64,000 bases of DNA from Joostella atrarenae (GCF_021764745.1 NZ_JAETXX010000012.1:42171-106170), one strand, 5' to 3'; numbered from the stretch's first letter, positions 8,419 to 17,796 are shown. The notes: generated by a model from the sequence alone, not told the origin. Translations and numbers: made by a program.

Positions 8419-8877
8419 ATGCGAAGAGCAATTTTTCCTGGGTCTTTCGACCCTATAACTTTAGGCCATTACGATATTATTACTCGTGGGATTACCCTAT
8501 TTGATGAACTAGTTATTGCAATTGGAATTAATTCTGAAAAAAACTATATGTTTTCTTTAGAAGAAAGGAAACAGTTTATAGAAGAAGCTTTTAAAGACCA
8601 ACCAAAAATAAAAGTGATGACTTATGAAGGGTTGACAGTCGATTTCTGTAAAAAAATTGACGCCCAATTTATCCTAAGAGGACTCCGTAATCCTGGAGAT
8701 TTCGAGTTTGAAAAAGCCATTGCCCATACCAATCGAAAATTATCTGAAATTGAAACTGTATTCTTATTAACCTCATCTGGTAAAAGCTATATTTCTTCAT
8801 CCATTGTAAGAGATGTTATTAGAAATAATGGTGATTATACAGGCTTGGTGCCAGATACTGTTCGTGTAACTAAATAG
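8419..8877 (+). CDS. coaD: Phosphopantetheine adenylyltransferase
   Basis: CoaD transfers AMP from ATP to 4'-phosphopantetheine, the penultimate step of coenzyme A synthesis. The 152-aa protein has the nucleotidyltransferase signature FPGSFDPITLGHYDII (T/HxGH motif), the RGLRNPGDFEFE substrate loop, and the C-terminal SSGKSYISSSIVRDV ISSS-type ATP-binding motif. Length is normal for a bacterial CoaD. It follows ddl on the same strand, as in many Bacteroidota genomes, with its own candidate promoter. Confidence 0.96.
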   Translation: MRRAIFPGSFDPITLGHYDIITRGITLFDELVIAIGINSEKNYMFSLEERKQFIEEAFKDQPKIKVMTYEGLTVDFCKKIDAQFILRGLRNPGDFEFEKAIAHTNRKLSEIETVFLLTSSGKSYISSSIVRDVIRNNGDYTGLVPDTVRVTK

Positions 8878-8912
8878 ATCTAATGTAAAAAATAACCCAC
8901 CACTCGCTTTTT

Positions 8913-11132
8913 ATGAACAACCTACTAATGGTTAAACTCTGTCCGTCCCCAATGGCTTTGTTTGACTACAACCTTTGCTTAATTTCTGCATCAGATGCTT
9001 GGTATACCTTTTTAGGAATCTCAACAGATCATTCTATAGATTCATTTCAGGAGCATATTCCAGCACATGCAACTTCCCTATCATCTGTTATCAGTAAATT
9101 CAATAAAAACTCATCTTATATTGAAGGTGAAGATTCTTTAATCACTGAAGATGGAAATAAAATATACTTTCAGTATAAAATCCAGCCTTTAGAAGATAAT
9201 TTTATTCTTTATCTAGAAGATATTTCAGCTAAAATAGAGAATAGAAAAAATAAGGCTTTCTTAGAGCAATCTAGTAAAATTGCAAAAATCGGGACTTGGT
9301 CTTTTAATATTGAAGAAGATTACTTGGAGTGGTCTCCGATTACAAAAGATATTTTTGAGGTTTCTCCTGATTACCAACCACATTTAGAGACTATTTTTAA
9401 CTTCTTTAAAGATGGCATTCACATAGAAAGTGCAATGGAAGCCATTAATAATGCAATTAGTTTTGGTACTTCTTTTAAAGTTGAGCTTCAAATAATCACT
9501 GCTAATGAAGAAGAGAAATGGATTATATTTTGTGGAGATGTAGAGACAGTGAACGGCAATTCTTCAAAGATTTATGGAACTGTTAAAGACATCAGTAGTA
9601 AAAAAAATACGGCTCTTCAATTAGCACTTAATGAAAAGCAAATAAAGAGTACTAAAAGAGCGCTTGCAGAAAACAAACAGGTTTTTAAAAGTATATTTAA
9701 TTCTACATTTCAATTTACTGGCTTTCTAAATTTAAAAGGAAGGCTTTTAGATATAAATGAACCTGCTTTAAACTTTGGAGGCTTAGAAACAGAAGATGTT
9801 ATAAACAAATATTTTTGGGACACCTATTGGTGGCAAAGCTCTATAAAGGAGCAAAAAAAGCTTAGAAAAGGCATAAAGAAAGCTTCCAGAGGAGAATTTA
9901 TAAGATATGAAGCTAAAGTTTTAGATAAAGACAAAAAAACAACCTATGTAGATTTTTCTTTAAAACCCGTTTTTGATGAAAAAGAAAGGGTCACTTTTAT
10001 TATTGCTGAAGGAAGAGTTATTCAGGAAATGGTAGAAGCCAGAAAGAAATTAAAGGAAAGTGAAAAGCTCCATAAAACACTATTGGAATTATCTCCAACA
10101 GGGCTTGTTCTTAACGACGCTATTTCTGGGGAGTTTTTAGACATGAATAATTCTTTTAAGAATAGCATGGGATATAACTCTCAAGAGCTTTTAAAAATGA
10201 CTCATCAAGATGTTATTCCAAAAAGTGAAAAAAATAAAGAATTGCGAGCCCTAAAACACGTCTTAGAAGAGGGATCTTATGGACCATATGAAGGGAAGTA
10301 CCTTAATAAAAACTCAGAACTAATCCCTTCTCTAATTACGAGAATTCTGATTACAAACTCTAATGATCAGAAGTTAATCTGGTCTGTAGTTCAAGACATA
10401 AGGCATATAAAAGAAAAAGAAGAAGAGCTACTAGAAGTGATTAATGTAGCAAGTGAGCAAAACAATAGGCTGTTAAATTTCGCTCATATTGTATCTCACA
10501 ACTTACGTTCCCACGCTTCAAATTTTTCCATGTTAATTGAACTTTTAGGAGTAGAAGAAGATGTTTTTAAGAAGATAGAAATCATCGAAATGCTTAATTC
10601 TGCTTCTAGTAATATGCTAGAAACCATCTCTAATCTGAATGAAATTATTGCGATTAATACAAACCTAAACATCAAAACGGAACGTGTTAATCTTAGAGAT
10701 GAAGTTGAAGAGGCATTTACCAATATTAGCGAACTTATAAAAGGAACATTTACAGAAGTAGAAAATAATATTCCTGAAGATGTGAATATAAATATCGTAA
10801 AAGCTTACTTAGAAAGTATTTTATTGAATATCTTCACTAATGCAATTAAGTATAAAGCACCAAAAAGATACCCTAAAATTGTAATTAATTGCAAACGCGT
10901 AAAAGGTTTTACAATTTTAAGCGTTGAAGATAATGGTGTTGGGATAGATTTAGAGAAACACGGACATAAACTATTTGGAATGTACAAAACTTTTCATGGA
11001 AATAGTGATGCTCGTGGGATTGGACTTTTTATCACCAAAAACCAAATCGACGCTATGAAAGGGAAAATTGAAGTGGAAAGCGAAATTGACAAGGGAACTA
11101 AATTTAATATATACTTCAATGAAAACTATTAA
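8913..11132 (+). CDS. Multi-PAS sensor histidine kinase
   Basis: This 739-aa kinase has no predicted transmembrane helix, so it is probably cytoplasmic. Up to four PAS-like regions are visible at about 1-110, 120-230 (ending GTVKDISSKK), 255-375 and 385-500. A short coiled linker and the H-box FAHIVSHNLRSH follow, with the phospho-acceptor near His529. A HATPase domain carries NAIKYKAP (N box), VEDNGVGIDLEKHG (G1) and ARGIGLFITKNQ (G2). It overlaps the downstream receiver gene by 14 nt, so the two form a pair. The signal is unknown; no haem- or flavin-binding PAS residues can be assigned by eye. Confidence 0.88.
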   Translation: MNNLLMVKLCPSPMALFDYNLCLISASDAWYTFLGISTDHSIDSFQEHIPAHATSLSSVISKFNKNSSYIEGEDSLITEDGNKIYFQYKIQPLEDNFILYLEDISAKIENRKNKAFLEQSSKIAKIGTWSFNIEEDYLEWSPITKDIFEVSPDYQPHLETIFNFFKDGIHIESAMEAINNAISFGTSFKVELQIITANEEEKWIIFCGDVETVNGNSSKIYGTVKDISSKKNTALQLALNEKQIKSTKRALAENKQVFKSIFNSTFQFTGFLNLKGRLLDINEPALNFGGLETEDVINKYFWDTYWWQSSIKEQKKLRKGIKKASRGEFIRYEAKVLDKDKKTTYVDFSLKPVFDEKERVTFIIAEGRVIQEMVEARKKLKESEKLHKTLLELSPTGLVLNDAISGEFLDMNNSFKNSMGYNSQELLKMTHQDVIPKSEKNKELRALKHVLEEGSYGPYEGKYLNKNSELIPSLITRILITNSNDQKLIWSVVQDIRHIKEKEEELLEVINVASEQNNRLLNFAHIVSHNLRSHASNFSMLIELLGVEEDVFKKIEIIEMLNSASSNMLETISNLNEIIAINTNLNIKTERVNLRDEVEEAFTNISELIKGTFTEVENNIPEDVNINIVKAYLESILLNIFTNAIKYKAPKRYPKIVINCKRVKGFTILSVEDNGVGIDLEKHGHKLFGMYKTFHGNSDARGIGLFITKNQIDAMKGKIEVESEIDKGTKFNIYFNENY

Positions 11133-11535
11133 TGCAATTTGTTTAATCGATGATGATCCGATTACGATTTTCAGCGTTAAAAAACTCATCGAAGTAACTA
11201 AAATTACTAAGAATGTAATTTCTTTTAACAACGGAATAGAGGCTTTAAAGCATTATAATAACCCCGAGAATGTTCTCTTTCCGGAGCTCATTCTATTAGA
11301 CTTAAACATGCCAATTATTGATGGTTGGGAATTTATTGATGCTTTTAGCAAACTTGATATCAGTAAAAAAACATGTATTTATATCCTTACCTCTTCTATA
11401 AATCCAGAAGACATCGAAAAGGTAAAAACCTATGATCAAAAATATCCATTTACCATAAAACACCTAATAAAACCAGTTACAAAAGAGAAACTTAAATCTC
11501 TAGCTAGCTCATTTTTATTAGAATCAGAATTATAA
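11119..11535 (+). CDS. Single-domain response regulator (receiver only)
   Basis: This 138-aa CheY-like protein has the acidic pocket IDDDP at residues 10-14, phospho-acceptor Asp61 in LLDLNMP, the Thr/Ser of YILTSS and the Lys of IKPVTKEKL. There is no DNA-binding or output domain. The ATG at 11119 gives the normal receiver N-terminus and overlaps the end of the kinase gene, which implies translational coupling. It probably acts by protein contact or as a phosphorelay partner of that kinase. Confidence 0.9.
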   Translation: MKTINAICLIDDDPITIFSVKKLIEVTKITKNVISFNNGIEALKHYNNPENVLFPELILLDLNMPIIDGWEFIDAFSKLDISKKTCIYILTSSINPEDIEKVKTYDQKYPFTIKHLIKPVTKEKLKSLASSFLLESEL

Positions 11536-11554
11536 ATCGATTTTGATGCAATAA

Positions 11555-11583
11555 AAAACCTCGGAGGCAAGCTCCGAGGTTTT
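11555..11583 (+). terminator. Rho-independent terminator after the kinase-receiver pair
   Basis: Arms 11555-11566 and 11572-11583 (AAAACCTCGGAG / CTCCGAGGTTTT) enclose a 5-nt loop, with further T residues to 11594. The flanking A-run could also serve the convergent SulP gene. Confidence 0.85.
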
Positions 11584-11632
11584 CTATTTTTTTGTCCGAA
11601 GTACCCCTCGAAATATAAGACACTAATTATAG

Positions 11633-13303
11633 CTAATCTTTAATAAGCTTGTACTCTGACAACGACTTAGGAAATTCCTCAGGATTAGCTGCCAGATGAT
11701 ATCTAGGATCGTCTATTGCATCTACAATCACCTCTCTAAACTTAGGCGAAGATTTATACAATAAAGCTTTACAATCTTCACTTAAGTGTTTTAGTTTAAT
11801 TGTTTTTCCTGCAGCTTCATATTTTTCAACGATATTGTAAATTGCTTCTATCGCAGAATGATCACTCACTCTAGATTCTACAAAATCAATCTCTACATTT
11901 TCAGGATCTGCTTTTATATCAAACTTTTCATTAAAAGCTGTAATAGAACCAAAGAATAGAGGTCCCCATATTTCATATATTTTTGTTCCATCAGCTTTAA
12001 AACGCTTTCTCGCTCTAATTTTCTTAGCATTCTCCCATGCAAAAACTAAAGCTGAAATTATAACTCCAACAAATACAGCTATAGCCAAGTCATAAAAAAC
12101 GGTAACAGCAGAAACTATAACTAAAACAATAGCATCGGATTTAGGAATTTTTCTAATAATTCTAAAGCTAGACCATGCAAATGTTTCAATAACCATCATA
12201 ATCATCACTCCTACCAAAGCTGCAATTGGCACCTGCTCAATAAGCTTATCTGTAAACAAAATAAAGGTTAATAATGTTAATGCCATCATCACACCAGAAA
12301 GTCGTCCACGTCCTCCTGCATTAATATTAATTACAGTTTGACCTATCATTCCACAACCTCCAGTTCCTCCAAAAAGCCCACTCAACATATTACCAGCTCC
12401 CTGAGCAATACATTCACGGTTTCCATTTCCTCGAGTTTCTGTTAATTCATCTACCAAATTCATCGTCATAAGCGACTCAATTAATCCAACGCAAGCAGCT
12501 AGAAATGCATATGGTAATATAAAACTAAGCGTATCTAAATTAAAAGGTAAATTCTCCCACAACTCCATATTTGGCGTAGGCAACTCTCCTTTTAGTCCTG
12601 TTCCCCCACCTTCAATTATATAAGATCCAACGGTACTTACTTCCATTCCGCTAAACACAACAATAGCAGTAGTTACTAAAATTGCTGTTAGCGATGCTGG
12701 AATCTTTTTAGTAAGCTTAGGCAATGCCCAAATAACTCCCATAGTCAATAACACAAGCCCTATCATAGTGTAAAGTTCAGTTCCTTCCATCGGAACATTA
12801 ATATATTTTTTAACACCTTCTGCAGTAACCTCAAGCTTTTTATGAGTAAACATTTTTACTTGCGCTATAAAAATAACGATCGCTAAACCGTTTACAAACC
12901 CCATCATTACAGGGTGTGGGATTAGCCTTACGAATCTTCCTAATTTAAAAACTCCAGCTACTATCTGAAAAACTCCCATCATCACAACGGCAGCAAGCAA
13001 ATAATAATACCCCATATTTTCAACAGGAACATCAAACATCATCCCTTTTGTATGTCCCTCAGAAATCATCGTTACAAAAATAACAGCTACCGCTCCTGCA
13101 GCACCAGAAATTAATCCTGGTCGACCACCAAAAATTGCTGTTATCAATCCTATAATAAATGCTCCAGAAAGTGCCACTAAAGGATCTATTTGTGCAACGA
13201 AAGCAAAAGCAACAACCTCTGGAATCATTGCTAATGAAACAGTTATCCCAGCTAAAACATCATCTTTTGCATTTGGAACTATCTTCCTAATAAATTCGGT
13301 CAT
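11633..13303 (-). CDS. SulP-family anion transporter with STAS domain
   Basis: This 556-aa inner-membrane SLC26/SulP permease begins with the family-typical DVLAGITVSLAMIPEVVAFA and has 10-14 hydrophobic helices to about residue 425. A cytoplasmic STAS domain follows (about 440-550, EIWGPLFFGSITAF). Bacterial members carry sulfate, bicarbonate or other anions, and the substrate cannot be chosen from sequence. It appears monocistronic. A -7-like TAGGTTTG lies on the minus strand at 13342-13349, about 40 nt before the ATG, without an obvious -33 partner. Confidence 0.88.
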   Translation of the reverse strand: MTEFIRKIVPNAKDDVLAGITVSLAMIPEVVAFAFVAQIDPLVALSGAFIIGLITAIFGGRPGLISGAAGAVAVIFVTMISEGHTKGMMFDVPVENMGYYYLLAAVVMMGVFQIVAGVFKLGRFVRLIPHPVMMGFVNGLAIVIFIAQVKMFTHKKLEVTAEGVKKYINVPMEGTELYTMIGLVLLTMGVIWALPKLTKKIPASLTAILVTTAIVVFSGMEVSTVGSYIIEGGGTGLKGELPTPNMELWENLPFNLDTLSFILPYAFLAACVGLIESLMTMNLVDELTETRGNGNRECIAQGAGNMLSGLFGGTGGCGMIGQTVININAGGRGRLSGVMMALTLLTFILFTDKLIEQVPIAALVGVMIMMVIETFAWSSFRIIRKIPKSDAIVLVIVSAVTVFYDLAIAVFVGVIISALVFAWENAKKIRARKRFKADGTKIYEIWGPLFFGSITAFNEKFDIKADPENVEIDFVESRVSDHSAIEAIYNIVEKYEAAGKTIKLKHLSEDCKALLYKSSPKFREVIVDAIDDPRYHLAANPEEFPKSLSEYKLIKD

Positions 13304-13470
13304 AATAATATATCTTCTTAGTAGGGTTTAAATCTAAGTCACAAACCTACATATGAGGCAGTTAACTTTTAGAGGGTGCAAAACTACTCCATTTTTTTAG
13401 TTAGACAAATAGATTGCTCTACTATATTGTTATATTTTTGTTGCTCCTTAAATTATAAAAATTACTCCCA

Positions 13471-15210
13471 ATGAAAAAGGCACTTATTATTCTAACAATA
13501 ATAATTTCTACTGCATATCTTCATGCCCAAAACAATGATTTTACTACAGAATTTGAAAGGTCAAAAGGGGAAGTTACTGCCACTTATGACGAAACTATTT
13601 CTTTTTATAATGAGTTAGCCAAAACTTACCCTTCAATAAAAATTATAGAGGAAGGAATAACGGATAGCGGTAAGAATTTACATCTTATTCTTTTAAACCC
13701 TTCTGGGGATTTCAACTTAAAAGAAGTCAGAAAAGACAAAAGGATTTTATTTATAAATAATGGAATTCATCCTGGGGAACCAGATGGAATTGATGCCACT
13801 ATGATGCTATATCGAGATATAGCTCAAGGAAAAATTGAGATTCCAAAACATACCATACTAGCCACTATTCCTATTTACAATATTGGTGGTTCTTTGAATA
13901 GAAATAGTACTTCTAGAACAAATCAAAACGGACCTGTATCTTATGGTTTCAGAGGAAACGCTAGAAATTATGACCTCAACAGAGATTTTATAAAGAATGA
14001 CACTAAAAATGCACAATCTTTTGCTGAAATCTTTCATTACCTGCAACCAGATGTTTTTATAGATAATCATGTAAGTAATGGAGCTGATTATCAATATATC
14101 CTGACCCATCTTTTCACGCAACATAATAAGCTTGGCGGAGAAGCTGGCACATATTTACATAATAAGCTAATGCCAGAAATGATTTCTTCTTTAAAAGACA
14201 AAGAATATGATATTACTCCTTATGTAAATGTTTTCAATGAAGTTCCTGAAAAGGGATTTTCGCAATTTTATGATGCGCCAAGATATTCCACAGGGTACAC
14301 TACTTTATGGAACACATTAGGAATGATGGTTGAAACACATATGCTTAAAGATTATAAAAAAAGAGTGTATGGAACGTATGAGTTAATGAAAAGCATGATT
14401 TCTATTATCGAAAAAGACTATAAAGAGATAAAAGAAGTTCGCGAGGCTACAGCCAAATCTTTTTTATCAGCAGAGAATTATGTTGTAAACTGGGAGGTTA
14501 ACAAAGACAAACATTCTACATTAAACTTTAAAGGTTTTGAAGGGGAGCATATTGTAAGTGAAGTTACAGGATTAGAGCGTTTAAAATACAATCGAAACAA
14601 ACCATTTACTAAAGAAGTCACCTACTACGATCACTTTAAGGCTTCAGAAAGCATTAAAATTCCTGAAGCATATTTGGTACCCAAAGCATGGACTAAAGTG
14701 GTAAATTTATTAAAGCTGAATAATGTAAAATTAGAAGAGATTGAGGAAACAAAAAAATGGAATCTTGAAGTATATCATATTGCTGATTTTTCTACCGTTG
14801 GAAGTCCATATGAAGGTCATTATTTACACAAAAACACCTCTGTGAATGCTAGCAATGAAGCTATAACTATTAATCGTAAAGATTTCTATTTGGTTAAAAC
14901 CAGACAAACTTCTATTCGATATATTATAGAAACACTCGAACCAGCTGCAATAGATTCTTTTTTTAATTGGAATTTCTTCGATACTATTCTTCAGCAAAAA
15001 GAAGGCTTTTCTCCTTATGTATGGGAAGATAAAGCTTTGGAATTCTTAAATAGCAACCCAAGTATTAAAGCTGAGTTTGAAGCTAAAAAATCTAATGATT
15101 CTGAGTTTAGTAAAAATTGGTATGCGCAATTAGACTGGATTCATAAAAAATCTCCAAACTACGAAAAAGCACATTTAAGATACCCTGTGTATAGAGTTGT
15201 TGAGTTTTAA
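13471..15210 (+). CDS. Secreted M14-family zinc carboxypeptidase
   Basis: This 579-aa protein has a signal peptide of about 19 residues (ends AYLHAQ). The M14 domain shows the zinc pair HPGEPDG (HxxE), a third ligand in DNHVSNGADY, the substrate-binding RNYDLNRDF region and a catalytic Glu in VETHMLKDY. The second half (about 330-579) is a long C-terminal region typical of Bacteroidota M14 proteins. It probably trims peptides in the periplasm or outside the cell. A TATTTTTG -7-like box lies at 13433-13440. No T9SS C-terminal signal is evident. Confidence 0.87.
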   Translation: MKKALIILTIIISTAYLHAQNNDFTTEFERSKGEVTATYDETISFYNELAKTYPSIKIIEEGITDSGKNLHLILLNPSGDFNLKEVRKDKRILFINNGIHPGEPDGIDATMMLYRDIAQGKIEIPKHTILATIPIYNIGGSLNRNSTSRTNQNGPVSYGFRGNARNYDLNRDFIKNDTKNAQSFAEIFHYLQPDVFIDNHVSNGADYQYILTHLFTQHNKLGGEAGTYLHNKLMPEMISSLKDKEYDITPYVNVFNEVPEKGFSQFYDAPRYSTGYTTLWNTLGMMVETHMLKDYKKRVYGTYELMKSMISIIEKDYKEIKEVREATAKSFLSAENYVVNWEVNKDKHSTLNFKGFEGEHIVSEVTGLERLKYNRNKPFTKEVTYYDHFKASESIKIPEAYLVPKAWTKVVNLLKLNNVKLEEIEETKKWNLEVYHIADFSTVGSPYEGHYLHKNTSVNASNEAITINRKDFYLVKTRQTSIRYIIETLEPAAIDSFFNWNFFDTILQQKEGFSPYVWEDKALEFLNSNPSIKAEFEAKKSNDSEFSKNWYAQLDWIHKKSPNYEKAHLRYPVYRVVEF

Positions 15211-15277
15211 GTTTGGGGAGTAAATATCTAATATAAATGGTTATGACAAGAATATACTTTCAATTATAGTGCTTAAC

Positions 15278-15922
15278 TCATTCACTTAAATCTTTAAACA
15301 CCACCCTTTTTAATTGTTCATCAATATCATAGAAAGATAATACTCCCTTTTCTTTATCAATTACTTTTAGTTCATCAATTAAGCTTCCTATTGTCAAAAC
15401 ATTAGACTTAAGCACTTCATCATACTCAAATCTTAAAGAGTTTAAATCATCACTAACAATTGAAGATTTGTAGTGAATTAATTTATTTCTAGCTTTGATT
15501 AAATTAGAAAAATTTTCAAAGTAAGTAGTGCCTTTATTTAAAGTTTTATCATATGTAAGCTTCAGAACAACTTCCCATTTACTTTTCAGATTTAACCTAT
15601 CTAAATTATCTCTATAATATCTTTGTCCAAGACAACTACATCCTATCTCATTAATTAATGCCTCATAAAAAGTATTTAACATGACAATTCCTTGAATAGA
15701 CTTCTTCTGAATATTACTAATCAAAGAAAAAATCTCCTCACCCTTAAAATCAACACTTTCACTGGTAAAAGGATTCTTTATTGTTTTAGAAATGGTCATT
15801 AAACTATTATATCTCTTTCTACTTTTCTCTATATTTAAAAAGTTATCAATTACAGCTTCAAGAAATAGTTCTATATTCCCTATTCTAGTTTCTCCACTAA
15901 AGTCATTATAAATTTTTGACAT
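15278..15922 (-). CDS. Orphan HEPN-like protein (hypothetical)
   Basis: This 214-aa, mostly helical protein matches no family I can name. Its main clue is RNKLIH (Arg145 to His150) inside ARNKLIHYKSS, the R-x4-6-H signature of HEPN domains, many of which are RNases of toxin-antitoxin or defence systems. MAE_28990-like HEPN proteins share this late position of the motif. There is no nucleotidyltransferase (MNT) partner next to it; neighbours are a secreted peptidase and a Nudix gene. A -7 box TAGCTTTG lies on the minus strand at 15955-15962. Function is inferred only. Confidence 0.55.
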   Translation of the reverse strand: MSKIYNDFSGETRIGNIELFLEAVIDNFLNIEKSRKRYNSLMTISKTIKNPFTSESVDFKGEEIFSLISNIQKKSIQGIVMLNTFYEALINEIGCSCLGQRYYRDNLDRLNLKSKWEVVLKLTYDKTLNKGTTYFENFSNLIKARNKLIHYKSSIVSDDLNSLRFEYDEVLKSNVLTIGSLIDELKVIDKEKGVLSFYDIDEQLKRVVFKDLSE

Positions 15923-16086
15923 AATATTTCTTAAAATTTGTTTTTAATCAATAACAAAGCTAATTTATAAAAATATCATGCCCTTAACATTGATACATGT
16001 CATAACCTACTCATTTACCAAGCACTTTCAAGCTCTAAATAACAGTCCTAGGAATAGCATAATAAAAGTATTACTTATTAACTTTT

Positions 16087-16677
16087 TTAAAACAAGGTTT
16101 TTATATTCTCATAGGAGTTTTCCATAAGTTCAGAAAGATCTTTCTCTGGACGCCATTCTGCTAGTTCTATATTTTCTTTACACTGAGGAACGAGTTCCCC
16201 CTTGTATTTACTATACATTAAAAACCAATGTGTTTCTTTGAGTTTGTAAACCCCATTCCTTTTAAAAATATGGTATGTTTTTTTTAGAAAAGAATCTATT
16301 TTTAGTTTTTTAACTCCCGTCTCCTCTTCTACTTCTCGAACAGCAGCATCTTCAATAGTTTCTCCTTTATCTACTTTACCTTTTGGCAAATCCCATTTCC
16401 CATTCCTAAAAATAAATAGAATATCGTCTTTCTTATTCTTAACTAGTCCACCTGCAGCTACTACTAATGGTATTTTTTTTAAAAATTTTTTCAATAACAC
16501 CTTTTCGTCTTCATAGTAAATATGAGCGCATTTTATCTTCCCCTTGTTTAACTGACTAATGACATCTTCGATATCTACAGTTTCCATTAGGAATAATTTA
16601 AAATCCGTTTCTTTTTCGATTCGGTTAGTTAAAATAATACGATGTTCATTTACAAAAACTTCATACATTTGCATCAT
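16087..16677 (-). CDS. Nudix hydrolase
   Basis: This protein of up to 196 aa carries a complete Nudix box at residues 100-122 (G-x5-E-x7-REVEEETG-V), preceded by the family-typical NGKWDLPKG. It would hydrolyse a nucleoside diphosphate linked to another moiety; the substrate is unknown. The first ~70 residues are an unassigned N-terminal domain. Candidate starts are ATGs at 16677, 16674 and 16668. The first overlaps the pyrE start codon on the other strand. It is divergent from pyrE and possibly functions in nucleotide clean-up. Confidence 0.9.
   Translation of the reverse strand: MMQMYEVFVNEHRIILTNRIEKETDFKLFLMETVDIEDVISQLNKGKIKCAHIYYEDEKVLLKKFLKKIPLVVAAGGLVKNKKDDILFIFRNGKWDLPKGKVDKGETIEDAAVREVEEETGVKKLKIDSFLKKTYHIFKRNGVYKLKETHWFLMYSKYKGELVPQCKENIELAEWRPEKDLSELMENSYENIKTLF
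16664..16671 (+). promoter_or_regulatory. Candidate -7 element for pyrE
   Basis: TACATTTG matches TAnnTTTG and ends 4 nt before the pyrE ATG, inside the Nudix start region. No clear -33 TTG is seen. If used, the transcript would be nearly leaderless. Confidence 0.3.
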
Positions 16678-17317
16678 GGTTTTAGATAAAGATACCGCTA
16701 AAAAGACAGCAGAACTTTTATTGCAAATTAATGCAATAAAGTTGAATCCAAAAAATCCTTTTACATGGGCTTCTGGTTGGAAGTCTCCGATTTATTGTGA
16801 TAACAGAATTGTATTATCCTTTCCTCCTATTAGAAATTACGTTCGGGAGCATATGGCAAAGCAACTTGAAGAACTCTATGGTAAGCCAGATGTAATTGCT
16901 GGGGTTGCTACTGGAGCTATCGGAATAGGAATGCTTGTTGCAGAAGTGCTTAGTCTTCCTTTTGTTTATGTTAGGCCTGAGCCTAAAAAACATGGTCGAG
17001 GAAACCAAATTGAAGGTTTCCTAGACAAAGGACAGAGCGTAGTGGTTATAGAAGATCTAATTAGCACAGGAAAGAGTAGTTTAAACGCTGTTAAAGCTCT
17101 AAAAGAAGAAGGTGCCGTAGTAAAAGGAATGATCGCTATATTTTCTTATGGCTTTGATATCGCCGAAGAAAATTTTAAAGAAAGTAATGTTTCTTTACAC
17201 ACATTGAGTAATTATGAATATTTATTGCAACAAGCAGTAGACACAAATTACATCAATGAGAAAGAATTAAAGACGCTTCAGGATTGGAGAACAGACCCTG
17301 GAAATTGGAACAAATAA
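16676..17317 (+). CDS. pyrE: Orotate phosphoribosyltransferase
   Basis: PyrE makes orotidine 5'-phosphate from orotate and PRPP in pyrimidine synthesis. The 213-aa protein has FTWASGWKSPIYCDNR at the N-terminus, GVATGAIGIGMLVAE, the basic loop RPEPKKHGRGNQIEG, and the PRPP-binding motif VVVIEDLISTGKS. The ATG at 16676 gives the normal N-terminus, whereas a longer frame would run deep into the Nudix gene. The SRPBCC gene follows after 7 nt on the same strand. Confidence 0.95.
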   Translation: MVLDKDTAKKTAELLLQINAIKLNPKNPFTWASGWKSPIYCDNRIVLSFPPIRNYVREHMAKQLEELYGKPDVIAGVATGAIGIGMLVAEVLSLPFVYVRPEPKKHGRGNQIEGFLDKGQSVVVIEDLISTGKSSLNAVKALKEEGAVVKGMIAIFSYGFDIAEENFKESNVSLHTLSNYEYLLQQAVDTNYINEKELKTLQDWRTDPGNWNK

Positions 17318-17324
17318 CAATATC

Positions 17325-17720
17325 ATGAAGTTAGAAACAGAAAAAAAATCCGTAAACAAATCTGCTGAAGAATTATATAATTTTTTAGGAGACGTAAAAA
17401 ACTTTGAAAAATTAATGCCAGAAAGCATTAGTAAATTTGAAGTTTTAGAAGACGATAAGTTTCTTTTTGCTTTAAAAGGAATGCCAGAAATCGTTTTAAA
17501 AATGAAAGAAAAGCAACCACATAACAAAATAGTATTGGGAGCAGCAAGCGAAAAATTACCGTTTACACTTACTGCAGATATTGATAGTGTTGGAGAAGAT
17601 AAAAGTGAAGCTAAATTAACTTTTGAAGGTGAATTTAACGCAATGATGGGAATGATGATAAAAGGCCCTATCACAAACTTCATCAATACACTAACAGATA
17701 ATATGGGGAAAGTAGCATAA
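17325..17720 (+). CDS. SRPBCC (START/Bet v1-like) family protein
   Basis: This 131-aa protein belongs to the helix-grip-fold superfamily, beginning with a polyketide-cyclase-like strand (LETEKKSVNKSAEELYNFL) and ending in a long amphipathic helix (GPITNFINTLTDNMGKVA). Such domains bind hydrophobic ligands, but no ligand is known for this member. It lies 7 nt after pyrE and is probably co-transcribed; the arrangement Nudix, pyrE, SRPBCC is common in Flavobacteriia. A strong terminator follows at 17741. Confidence 0.8.
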   Translation: MKLETEKKSVNKSAEELYNFLGDVKNFEKLMPESISKFEVLEDDKFLFALKGMPEIVLKMKEKQPHNKIVLGAASEKLPFTLTADIDSVGEDKSEAKLTFEGEFNAMMGMMIKGPITNFINTLTDNMGKVA

Positions 17721-17740
17721 TTACCTTCTTTATAACGCAT

Positions 17741-17788
17741 AAAAAGAGGCTATCTATATATTATTTTAGATAGCCTCTTTTTTATTTT
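17741..17788. terminator. Bidirectional terminator after the pyrE unit
   Basis: A 16-bp perfect stem (17741-17756 with 17767-17782) bounded by A- and T-runs lies between the SRPBCC gene and the convergent DUF389 gene, and can act on both strands. Confidence 0.88.
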
Positions 17789-17796
17789 CAGGGTAA

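Noticed and set aside
15278..15922. Full toxin-antitoxin locus around the HEPN-like gene
   Set aside because: No MNT or other antitoxin frame lies within the flanking gaps, so only a lone HEPN-like gene is called.
17267..17740. Open frame of 157 codons on the minus strand
   Set aside because: It is antisense to the SRPBCC gene, crosses its terminator and has no family-like motif.
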